A DNA stretch of 6,272 nucleotides from Gammaproteobacteria bacterium (GTDB lineage Bacteria > Pseudomonadota > Gammaproteobacteria > Steroidobacterales > SZUA-146): NCBI GenBank assembly GCA_003228965.1, contig QIGP01000168.1:1-6272 (forward strand), read 5' to 3'. The translations under genes were made by a program, and so were the position numbers. Positions 1 to 6,195 of this stretch are shown here, piece by piece. Positions within the stretch are counted from its first letter, which is position 1. Each line of letters opens with the position of its first letter. The notes below the pieces were generated by a model, which was not told the DNA's origin, ran no database searches, and saw only the letters and a list, made by a program, of their open reading frames with translations.

Positions 1-543
1 GCTATCGTGTGCAAGGGCCATTTCTTCGTCGATCAGCCCGCTGGCTTCGGCGTGCCCTACGGGCGAATGGGCAATCGTTTTAAGTTTGATCGCGCCGCGT
101 TGTCCGACTACGATTCCGCCCGAATCGCCGATGTGATACACGCGCAGTTCGCGTTTGTGAACCACCGCACCTATCAACGTTGTCGCCGCACCACCACCTA
201 TCTGAATAACTTTACTATTACCTGTTTCAAGACCGTTCATCATAGTCGCACGGAGCGACCGCTCTCCCTGGTGGTGAGCCAAACTAGTAAACAACGTTTT
301 AATCGCGGTCGCAGATGCTTCGGCACCCGCACGGTGGCCGCCAAGACCGTCGGCAACCGCGAAGGCCGCCGTTTCGTCACTGAGCTGAAATACGCCCAGA
401 CTGTCTTCATTACCGGTTTTTTTGTCGGGACTTGAAACTGCGAAATAAGCCACCTCGCCAACGTTCACGGCTTGATGTTCCGCCTGTTCCATATCGCCGG
501 ATACCAGCAACTCATCTGTCGACATGGTTTTCGACTGACTCAC
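1..543 (-). CDS. PP2C-family Ser/Thr protein phosphatase, 3' end cut off by the window
   Basis: I translated the minus strand by hand; 181 codons are visible and the frame is open to the window edge, so the C-terminus is missing. The protein probably removes phosphate from Ser/Thr residues using a two-metal centre. PP2C landmarks appear in order: the metal-binding NED motif (residues 45-47), AVADGLGGHRAGAEAS (62-77, with the family's DG at 65-66), a TTLIGAVV strand (121-128), HIGDSGG (137-143) and an HSPV...LIDEEMALAH segment (159-179), which matches the usual DHS...G.I..EEA..H region. The last metal-binding aspartates lie beyond the window. Two positions differ from the common consensus: Lys for the Arg a few residues before NED, and Gly for Arg in GDSR. 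The start is GTG at 543 because AAGGAG lies 5 nt upstream and GTGA overlaps the kinase stop; an in-frame ATG at 525 is the alternative. It is probably cytoplasmic and opposes the kinase encoded just upstream. Family assignment is confident; the substrate is unknown. Confidence 0.9.
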   Translation of the reverse strand, partial: MSQSKTMSTDELLVSGDMEQAEHQAVNVGEVAYFAVSSPDKKTGNEDSLGVFQLSDETAAFAVADGLGGHRAGAEASATAIKTLFTSLAHHQGERSLRATMMNGLETGNSKVIQIGGGAATTLIGAVVHKRELRVYHIGDSGGIVVGQRGAIKLKTIAHSPVGHAEASGLIDEEMALAHDS

Positions 544-1874
544 CGGCGCTCCTTGTTTACCGTCGAACACCACGGACAATAGCTCCAGTAGTCAGTCGCC
601 AGTCCCCATTGGCACTTATCGCAGTTGTGCATATCTTTGATGGTCCACTTTTGCTGCGTTTTACCGTGACACCAGGGACAGTATTTCATGAACGGCATGA
701 GCGGCCCACCGCACGACCGGCGCTGGCATGTTGCAGTGTAGCGTTTGTCGGCCCGACGCTTTGATGCGGCTTCAAAACCCGAGCCGTAGCACCACGGACA
801 GTATTCCCAGTCGTTCTTGACGCCGTGGCTACAGTGAGGACACACCAAAGCGTAACGGGTGTGTTCCGGCTGACCCGTAGCCTTGGTTTTGCACCACGGG
901 CAGTACTGCATGCTGTCAGATACGGGCCCCTGGCACTGACCACATCTCATGTGCGTGTCGAGTGACTTGCCGAAACTGCGTTGAAACTGCTTGAACTGAA
1001 TTTCTCGCCAGTGACGCCCGTTTTTACCACCGGTATAGGTGCGCGCCGACGTCATTCGCCCGCTGCTGCTGCGCGACTTGCCGTGCAACTGTCCACGACG
1101 CTCCAGCGTGAGCCAGGCGTTACGCATGGCAGGCCCGTCACGAAAACGTTTGTTGGGTTGAAACTCAAGAGCACGACGTAAAAACTCGACGAGCTTTGGA
1201 TGGGCACGTTGCTTCAGACGCTTGTACCCTGGCGACGGCCAGCGAAACGGCCATTCGTACATAACGCCGCTCAGCATTTGATGAAGAATCAAACCAAGAG
1301 CGAATACGTCCGAGCGAAACGAAGGCCGACCCATAGCCTGTTCAGGCGCCAGATAACCCAGCGTTCCAGAGCCCGAAGCCTGCACCGTTTTAAAGGTCGT
1401 TTTGGCAATGCCAAAATCGGCGAGGCGCAAACGACCGTCGCTAAACAGAATGAGGTTAGCCGGTTTGATATCGCAATGCATAATGCCTTGTTCGTGGGCG
1501 TAGGCCACGGCACAAATTAACTGTCGTGCGTAGTCAAACGCCTTTTCATTGGACAAGCGCCGTTTCAAACGCGCCTCCAATGTTTCTGTTCCAAGCGGTG
1601 TCACCATGGTGAAAATTTCGTTGATGAAACTCGCGTCTTTAAGCGGCAACACGTTGGGGTGACTGAGCTTGGCGGCAATACGCGTTTCGCGCTTGAAATC
1701 GGACAGATAGTCCTTATTTTGAGTGTCTTTGTGCGGTAGTTTCAGCGCAACTCTCACGCCTTCGATGGTGTCGCATGCACTATAAACGTTGGCATAAGGA
1801 CCGCGCAGCAGACAACTCTCTATACGGTATTTACCGTGTCGCTGGCGTTTTCGAAAACGAATTTCCTGATGCAT
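540..1874 (-). CDS. Hanks-type Ser/Thr protein kinase with four C-terminal zinc-ribbon-like repeats
   Basis: This is a 444-residue protein if it starts at ATG 1874; the same frame is open up to an ATG at 2093 (517 residues). Kinase domain, about residues 15-260: degenerate glycine loop RGPYANV (24-30), VALK lysine (45), helix-C glutamate (63), catalytic loop HCDIKPAN with Asp135 and Asn140, DFG (153-155), APE (176-178) and SDVFALG (188-194). All core catalytic residues are present, but HRD reads HCD. A basic, Ser/Gly-rich linker (about 261-305) leads to four units with cysteines at 311/314/325/328, 345/348/359/362, 383/388/399/402 and 418/421/433/436, each ending YCPWC. These should bind Zn, giving an array for protein or nucleic-acid contact. 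No transmembrane segment or extracellular sensor is seen, so it is probably cytosolic. I prefer the 1874 start because the kinase fold begins just after it and the preceding 73 codons are rich in rare codons (AGA, AGG, ATA, GGA, CTA) and show no domain. Neither start has a good ribosome site. The target is unknown. Confidence 0.9.
   Translation of the reverse strand: MHQEIRFRKRQRHGKYRIESCLLRGPYANVYSACDTIEGVRVALKLPHKDTQNKDYLSDFKRETRIAAKLSHPNVLPLKDASFINEIFTMVTPLGTETLEARLKRRLSNEKAFDYARQLICAVAYAHEQGIMHCDIKPANLILFSDGRLRLADFGIAKTTFKTVQASGSGTLGYLAPEQAMGRPSFRSDVFALGLILHQMLSGVMYEWPFRWPSPGYKRLKQRAHPKLVEFLRRALEFQPNKRFRDGPAMRNAWLTLERRGQLHGKSRSSSGRMTSARTYTGGKNGRHWREIQFKQFQRSFGKSLDTHMRCGQCQGPVSDSMQYCPWCKTKATGQPEHTRYALVCPHCSHGVKNDWEYCPWCYGSGFEAASKRRADKRYTATCQRRSCGGPLMPFMKYCPWCHGKTQQKWTIKDMHNCDKCQWGLATDYWSYCPWCSTVNKERR
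549..554 (-). promoter_or_regulatory. Ribosome binding site for the PP2C gene, with GTGA stop/start overlap
   Basis: Read on the minus strand, AAGGAG (554-549) is followed by 5 nt (CGCCG) and GTG (543-541). The kinase TGA (542-540) shares two bases with this GTG. The strong site and the overlap favour GTG 543 over the in-frame ATG at 525 and suggest coupled translation, keeping kinase and phosphatase in fixed proportion. Confidence 0.75.
567..944 (-). repeat. Four tandem cysteine-rich units (zinc-ribbon-like) within the kinase gene
   Basis: The coding repeat units lie at 891-944, 789-842, 669-728 and 567-623, in translation order. Units 1 and 2 read C-x2-C-x10-C-x2-C. Unit 3 has a wider first pair (C-x4-C-x10-C-x2-C). 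Unit 4 has one extra residue in the middle (C-x2-C-x11-C-x2-C). The second pair is always within YCPWC, and spacers between units are 16, 20 and 15 residues. The pattern resembles double zinc-ribbon or rubredoxin-like modules. Conservation is at the protein level; the DNA is only loosely repeated, so this looks like old domain duplication and not a recent tandem expansion. Confidence 0.85.
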
Positions 1875-2139
1875 TGTGGTCCGGTTACCGAGTATTCTGA
1901 AACGGCAAGTTTTCGGTGTTTCAGTTGAGAGCGATGGTCCCTCACAGTTTAGCAAATAGAGCCTTTGGGTGCCCGCATAAAACAGTCTCGTAAAATCGCT
2001 CTGCGACACACTCATCTTGTACAAGCTGGCCGCATCGTACTGCAGTGCCCAACAATCAAGGCTATACTCTCGGCCACTCACACTTAAGTCCATTTACAAT
2101 AATATGGCGTTGGCTTTCTTTTCTACAACAACAAAAACT

Positions 2140-2194
2140 ACCTGATCTCACTGCTGTCCCGTAAACATATGGGACAGCAGTGACATAACCTGAT
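2140..2194. repeat. Perfect 13-bp inverted repeat bracketed by a 7-bp direct repeat
   Basis: TCACTGCTGTCCC (2148-2160) and GGGACAGCAGTGA (2171-2183) are exact reverse complements around a 10-nt centre, GTAAACATAT. The centre can add G-T, T-A and A-T pairs, leaving an AACA tetraloop. ACCTGAT occurs at 2140-2146 and again at 2188-2194, on either side of the palindrome. There is no run of T directly after the stem on the plus strand; on the minus strand a T5 run begins about 9 nt past it. Because both neighbours are transcribed away from this site, an intrinsic terminator is not expected. It may be an operator, an RNA structure, or a tiny inserted palindromic element with a target duplication. 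The sequence facts are certain; the role is unknown. Confidence 0.8.
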
Positions 2195-2270
2195 TGTTTG
2201 CGGTTACAGCGGTTCGATTTTATTCGAAAGTGACTGTTGAACCTCGACATTGCATTTTTCACTTGCACTC

Positions 2271-2298
2271 TTGAAAATCTTCACAATCTCTGTATCTT
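2271..2298 (+). promoter_or_regulatory. Probable sigma-70 promoter of the serC-serA operon
   Basis: TTGAAA (2271-2276) is separated by 16 nt from TATCTT (2293-2298), which is preceded by TG one base upstream (2291-2292 run directly into the hexamer). Transcription would start near 2305, giving a leader of about 40 nt. That leader includes a small GGCGG/CCGCC hairpin (2311-2326). The site is correctly placed and oriented for serC. No operator was recognised. Confidence 0.5.
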
Positions 2299-2333
2299 AA
2301 CTCGGGCGACGGCGGCGCAAACCGCCCATAACC

Positions 2334-2338
2334 AGAGG
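2334..2338 (+). promoter_or_regulatory. Ribosome binding site supporting the GTG start of serC
   Basis: AGAGG lies 8 nt before GTG 2347. No competing ATG in frame lies between here and the conserved FSSGPC motif at residue 21 of the product, so the GTG start is favoured. Confidence 0.6.
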
Positions 2339-2346
2339 TTAATATT

Positions 2347-3543
2347 GTGAACACTCCACTTCAGGGTGGGACTGGGCAGCCTACTGTCCGCCCAGCCGAC
2401 CCGCGTTTTTCTTCAGGCCCGTGCAAAAAGCATCCGGGCTGGTCTCCCCAAGAATTTTCCAGTCAATACGTTGGCTTCAGCCATCGCGCACCTGCGCCCA
2501 AAGCGCGCATCAAATCGGTGATTGACCGTCAGGCTGAACTACTCAAACTTCCTGACCTCTGGCGTCTGGGCCTGGTTCCGGCTTCTGACACCGGTGCGTT
2601 CGAGATGGCCATGTGGTCCTTGCTCGGGACTCGCCCCGTCGACGCCCTGGTTTGGGAAAGCTTCTCGTCCGACTGGGCCAGCGACATCAAAACCCAGCTG
2701 AAACTCGAGGACGTCAACTATTTGCGTGCCGACTACGGCGACTTACCTGATTTAGCTTCGGTTCGGACTGACAGCGATGTGGTATTTGTCTACAACGGCA
2801 CTACCAGCGGCACGCGCGTGCCCAACCTGGACTGGTTGGACGCCAATCGTGAAGGCCTCGCGCTTTGCGATGCAACCTCGGCAGCGTTCGCCATGCCTCT
2901 CGATTATTCGAAACTCGACGTCATCACCTGGTCGTTTCAGAAGGTGCTCGGTGGCGAAGCCGGGTTTGGCATGCTCGCGTTGTCACCGAAAGCGGTTGAG
3001 CGACTTGAGTCGTACACACCAGATCGCCCACTCCCCAAAATCTTTCGCCTGACTAAAAACGGCAAGATAAACGAAGGCATTTTCAAAGGCGCGACTATCA
3101 ACACGCCCAGTATGCTGGCTGTTGAAGACATGCATATGGCACTCGACTGGACTGACAAAATCGGTGGCATCACAGCTTTGTTTGCTCGCAGTCAGGCGAA
3201 TTTCAAGGCCATCGATTCCTGGGTGTCACAACGAGACTGGATCGAGTGGTTGCCAGGCGTGCCTGAGCATCGTTCAAATACGTCGATGTGTTTAAAAATT
3301 AGCCACGCTGATTTTATTCAGCTGGACGAAGATGCGCAGCGCAACGCCGTGAAAACATTTTGTGGCTGGTTAAGCGACGAACAGGTGGCGTTTGACATAA
3401 ACGCGTACCGGGCCGCTCCTCCGGGTCTTCGCATTTGGGGCGGTGCCACCGTTGACTCCACCGACATAGAAGCCATGCTGCCGTGGCTCGACTGGGCATT
3501 TAACCGCTGGTTACAACAACATTCCAAAGGACAAAACCAATGA
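2347..3543 (+). CDS. serC: Phosphoserine aminotransferase (variant SerC type)
   Basis: This 398-residue PLP enzyme should convert 3-phosphohydroxypyruvate and glutamate to O-phospho-L-serine and 2-oxoglutarate, the second step of serine synthesis, in the cytoplasm. The N-terminal RPADPRFSSGPCKKHPGW (15-32) is the signature of the variant phosphoserine transaminase family known from alphaproteobacteria and methanogens (TIGR01365-like), not the E. coli type. Fold-type I landmarks are SDTGAFEMAMWSLLG (80-94, cofactor-binding region), NGTTSG (150-155), Asp175 in LCDATSA (expected partner of the PLP ring nitrogen), the probable Schiff-base Lys199 in SFQKVLGG, NTPS (252-255) and LRIWGG (361-366). 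The protein looks full length. The start is GTG with AGAGG 8 nt upstream. Its TGA overlaps the serA ATG by 4 nt, which ties both to the same pathway. The SerC versus general class V aminotransferase question is settled largely by this neighbour. Confidence 0.93.
   Translation: MNTPLQGGTGQPTVRPADPRFSSGPCKKHPGWSPQEFSSQYVGFSHRAPAPKARIKSVIDRQAELLKLPDLWRLGLVPASDTGAFEMAMWSLLGTRPVDALVWESFSSDWASDIKTQLKLEDVNYLRADYGDLPDLASVRTDSDVVFVYNGTTSGTRVPNLDWLDANREGLALCDATSAAFAMPLDYSKLDVITWSFQKVLGGEAGFGMLALSPKAVERLESYTPDRPLPKIFRLTKNGKINEGIFKGATINTPSMLAVEDMHMALDWTDKIGGITALFARSQANFKAIDSWVSQRDWIEWLPGVPEHRSNTSMCLKISHADFIQLDEDAQRNAVKTFCGWLSDEQVAFDINAYRAAPPGLRIWGGATVDSTDIEAMLPWLDWAFNRWLQQHSKGQNQ
3526..3531 (+). promoter_or_regulatory. 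Ribosome binding site of serA inside the end of serC, with ATGA overlap
   Basis: AAAGGA lies 8 nt before ATG 3540. The ATG and the serC TGA (3541-3543) overlap as ATGA, so serA is probably translated by ribosomes finishing serC. Confidence 0.7.
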
Positions 3544-5129
3544 CTACTGCACTACGCGTTTTAATTTCTGACACCATGTCGAGCCAAGCGGCAGCGGTGT
3601 TCAAAAGCCGCGGTATCGAAGCCGTAACGTCTCCCAAAATGTCACCGGAAGAACTGGCCGACATCATTGGTGACTTTGACGGACTAGCGGTTCGCTCTTC
3701 CACAAAAGTGACTCCCGAACTGCTCAAACACGCCACGCGTCTCAAAGCCGTCGGTCGCGCTGGTATTGGCACAGACAACATCGACAAACCGGCCTGTACC
3801 GAACAGGGCGTCGTAGTCATGAACACACCGTTTGGTAACGCCATCACTACAGCAGAACATACTCTTGCGATGATGTTCGCTTTGGCACGCCACATTCCAC
3901 AGGCCAATGCGTCAACGCATGACGGCAAGTGGGAGAAGTCCAAATTCATGGGTACGGAGCTCTCAGGAAAACTGCTGGGCATCATAGGCTCAGGCAACAT
4001 TGGCTCCATAGTCGCGCGCAACGCCATGGGCATCGGGCTACGCGTACAGGCCTACGATCCGTTTTTAACCGAAGAGCGCGCAGAAAGTCTAGGCGTTCGT
4101 AAAGTAGAGCTAGACGATCTTTTAGAGACCTCTGACATCGTGTCCCTGCATGTGCCGAAAACACCAGAAACGCTCAACATCATTGACGCTACGGCCCTGA
4201 ACAAAATGAAACAGGGAGCGATGCTCGTAAACTGCGCCCGCGGTGGCCTTGTCGACGAAACGGCTTTGCACGCAGCACTTTCGACTAACCACTTGCATGG
4301 TGCGGCACTCGACGTGTACGTCGAAGAACCGGCCAAGGAAAACCCACTGTTTGGTCTACCCAACATCATTTGCACACCGCATCTAGGTGCTTCAACCCAA
4401 GAGGCGCAGGAAAAAGTCGCGGTGCAAATTGCTGAACAGCTGTCCAACTATCTGATTGATGGCGCGATTTCGAATGCCTTGAACGCCCCGAACCTGTCCG
4501 CCGAAGAAGCGCTGGTGCTAACGCCGTATCTTAACCTTGCACAAAACCTCGGCGCCTTTGCAGGCCAGCTCTCACGCGAACCCATTAAGAACATCACCAT
4601 GTCCTTTTACGGGGACGTGACTCAACTCAATACTGCACCGTTAGTCACTCAAGCCATACAAGCTGTGCTGGCTCCCAGTAACTGCAACGTAAACTCAGTG
4701 AACGCCCAACAAGTTGCTCGCGACATGGGGATTCAGGTCACCACCGCAAGTAACGAAGTTGAAAATGAGTACCACAATCGCATCACCCTTGAAGTAGCCA
4801 CAGAAAGTAAAACCCGGACCGTGAGTGGCACTATGTTCAAGAAAGTGGGACGCATTGTCGAAATTAAAGGCGTCAAACTGGAATCAGAGTTTGGCTCCAA
4901 CATGGTGTACCTGACCAACTCGGACCAACCAGGCGTCATTGGGGCTATTGGTACGTTCGCGGCACAGCAAAAAATCAATATTGCCAACATGCATTTGGGT
5001 CGAAAAGGCAGTGGTGGTGAAGCCATTGCGCTGCTCGAGGTTGACGCGCCGTTAGCCGATGAACAGTTGGCTGGGCTGCGTGCGCTTGAGCACGTACACG
5101 ACGCCCACTGCCTCAGTTTTAGCACTTAG
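3540..5129 (+). CDS. serA: D-3-phosphoglycerate dehydrogenase, long form with ASB and ACT domains
   Basis: This 529-residue enzyme should oxidise 3-phosphoglycerate to 3-phosphohydroxypyruvate with NAD, the committed step of serine synthesis. The substrate-binding half includes VRSSTKVT (51-58) and GRAGIGTDNID (72-82). The Rossmann part carries GIIGSGNIG (147-155) with Asp173 in the position that selects NAD. The catalytic residues of the D-2-hydroxyacid dehydrogenase family are visible: Arg234 in NCARGG, Glu263 in VEEP and His281 in TPHLGAS. Residues of about 315-450 form the intervening allosteric-substrate-binding (ASB) type domain of long SerA proteins, and about 455-529 an ACT domain beginning VYLTNSDQPGVIG, the usual serine-sensing module. 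The length of about 530 matches this long class; E. coli SerA is near 410. Feedback inhibition by serine is plausible but not shown by the sequence. It starts at ATG 3540, coupled to serC. Confidence 0.96.
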   Translation: MTTALRVLISDTMSSQAAAVFKSRGIEAVTSPKMSPEELADIIGDFDGLAVRSSTKVTPELLKHATRLKAVGRAGIGTDNIDKPACTEQGVVVMNTPFGNAITTAEHTLAMMFALARHIPQANASTHDGKWEKSKFMGTELSGKLLGIIGSGNIGSIVARNAMGIGLRVQAYDPFLTEERAESLGVRKVELDDLLETSDIVSLHVPKTPETLNIIDATALNKMKQGAMLVNCARGGLVDETALHAALSTNHLHGAALDVYVEEPAKENPLFGLPNIICTPHLGASTQEAQEKVAVQIAEQLSNYLIDGAISNALNAPNLSAEEALVLTPYLNLAQNLGAFAGQLSREPIKNITMSFYGDVTQLNTAPLVTQAIQAVLAPSNCNVNSVNAQQVARDMGIQVTTASNEVENEYHNRITLEVATESKTRTVSGTMFKKVGRIVEIKGVKLESEFGSNMVYLTNSDQPGVIGAIGTFAAQQKINIANMHLGRKGSGGEAIALLEVDAPLADEQLAGLRALEHVHDAHCLSFST

Positions 5130-5140
5130 TCAGCACAGTC

Positions 5141-5170
5141 GCGAAACCGGCTCTTCAGGGCCGGTTTCGC
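5141..5170 (+). terminator. Strong hairpin after serA, terminator-like but lacking a T-run
   Basis: GCGAAACCGGC (5141-5151) pairs perfectly with GCCGGTTTCGC (5160-5170) across an 8-nt loop, TCTTCAGG. It begins 12 nt after the serA stop. The bases after it (CTGACTTAAT) are not a T-tract, so it is a poor intrinsic terminator on the plus strand. It may instead protect the serC-serA mRNA end or partly attenuate readthrough into serB. Confidence 0.5.
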
Positions 5171-5229
5171 CTGACTTAATCTGAAACGTTCAACTGACAC
5201 GCCTTGAAGCAACAACACCGGACTTACTT

Positions 5230-6195
5230 GTGACTGAACAACTAGCTATACCTGCCCTTCGAAGCAATGACCTTGCAGAAGTGCCATTTGGCGCTCAAAG
5301 GCCCACTTGGGCTTTGGATGAAGAAGCGAGCGACTACGTGATCAAGCTTGCTTCTGTGAAATCTGAACTAAGCGTGGAACAACAGACAAGTGTTGGGCTG
5401 ATGGCACGCTTTGGCATCACTTCTACGGGCGACTGGCTGAACTCAAGCCACAGTTGCTCGTTGCACATTACGACCAATGGCCCCGGTGCCTGGTCACTGT
5501 GGCAAGCGCTATGGCGAAGCATAAAATCGGCCGACGTGTGGCTGACACCTGCACAACAGCCACCTATTAAGTTATTGATTTGCGATATGGACAGCACACT
5601 AATCCCGACCGAGTCTCTGGATGAACTCGCGGCACACGTCGGCATTGGTGAACAGGTAGCTCGCATTACTTCGCAGGCGATGAACGGTGAGCTCGATTTT
5701 GTCGAGGCGCTAAATCAACGCGTGGGTCTGCTGAAAGGGCTTGATTACACCGTTGTTGAAGACTGTGTAGCGCAAACAGAGTTTAATCGAGGTGCGCTTG
5801 AGCTAATTCAGCATGCTCGCAACTCAGGCGTTACCACCGTTTTGGTCAGCGGCGGCTTCACTGCGTTTGCGGAACACGTCGGCCGGGCTCTTGGCTGCGA
5901 ACGCGTAGTTGCCAACGAACTTGAAGTTAGCAATGGCGCTCTTACGGGTAAGGTGCTTGAGCCAATTGTGACCAAAGATACCAAACTCACCGTGTTAAAG
6001 CAGCTCTGTGAGGAACTGGGCATCCTCCCTGAACAATGTTGCACTATAGGCGACGGCGCGAATGATATTCCTATGTTGCAAGCGGCAGGCACCGGCATAG
6101 CTTATCGGGCGAAAACCGTCGTACTGGCTGCCACGCCTTTTCACCTGACCCACGCGCCGCTGAACGCGTTGAAGCCGATGCTTTCGTGGTCTTGA
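5230..6195 (+). CDS. serB: Phosphoserine phosphatase
   Basis: This 321-residue HAD-superfamily enzyme should hydrolyse O-phospho-L-serine to L-serine and phosphate, the last step of the pathway begun by the two genes upstream. Its length and layout match enterobacterial SerB (about 322): a variable N-terminal domain (1-110) followed by the catalytic domain. HAD motif I is CDMDST (118-123), with nucleophile Asp119 and acid Asp121. Motif II is SGGF (207-210), motif III Lys252, and motif IV GDGAND (274-279). Family substrate-contact residues are also present: Glu128, Phe157 in GELDF, and Arg164 in NQRV, followed by the conserved LLKG. The start is GTG 5230; only a weak GGA at about 5220-5222 lies upstream, so initiation may be inefficient or the start may differ. 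It lies 100 nt after serA on the same strand, past a hairpin, and no clear promoter of its own was seen. It may depend on readthrough from serC-serA. Confidence 0.95.
   Translation: MTEQLAIPALRSNDLAEVPFGAQRPTWALDEEASDYVIKLASVKSELSVEQQTSVGLMARFGITSTGDWLNSSHSCSLHITTNGPGAWSLWQALWRSIKSADVWLTPAQQPPIKLLICDMDSTLIPTESLDELAAHVGIGEQVARITSQAMNGELDFVEALNQRVGLLKGLDYTVVEDCVAQTEFNRGALELIQHARNSGVTTVLVSGGFTAFAEHVGRALGCERVVANELEVSNGALTGKVLEPIVTKDTKLTVLKQLCEELGILPEQCCTIGDGANDIPMLQAAGTGIAYRAKTVVLAATPFHLTHAPLNALKPMLSWS

Larger units (their letters stand above)
1875..2346. other. Divergent spacer between the kinase and serC
   Basis: No convincing gene is seen here. The stretch 1875-2093 is open in the kinase frame but its codon choice and composition look non-coding. 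The minus strand from 2062 to 2268 can be read as 68 codons, with many Cys, Asn and Arg and no recognisable domain, so I treat it as chance. The spacer holds the 2148-2183 palindrome and the serC promoter. A weak candidate kinase promoter lies on the minus strand: TTGTAG (2128-2123), 18 nt, TATTAT (2104-2099), which would start RNA near 2092. That would give a leader of roughly 220 nt if translation begins at 1874. This promoter guess is low confidence. Confidence 0.55.

Noticed and set aside
432..1520. Plus-strand open frames of 66-110 codons across the kinase gene (for example 432-764, 981-1181, 1200-1520)
   Set aside because: They lie antisense to a gene with clear kinase and cysteine motifs, show no recognisable domain, and are explained as shadows of that coding sequence.
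2148..2183. LexA (SOS) box in the palindrome, suggested by CTGT and ACAG
   Set aside because: The gammaproteobacterial box needs 8 nt between CTGT and ACAG; here there are 16.
2140..2240. Integron attC-like recombination site around the palindrome
   Set aside because: No integrase or cassette context is present, and the paired GTTRRRY-type core sites expected of attC are not seen.
2062..2268. Minus-strand frame of 68 codons in the divergent spacer
   Set aside because: It has no domain or convincing ribosome site, runs through the palindrome, overlaps the possible kinase 5' region, and has a composition typical of translated non-coding DNA.
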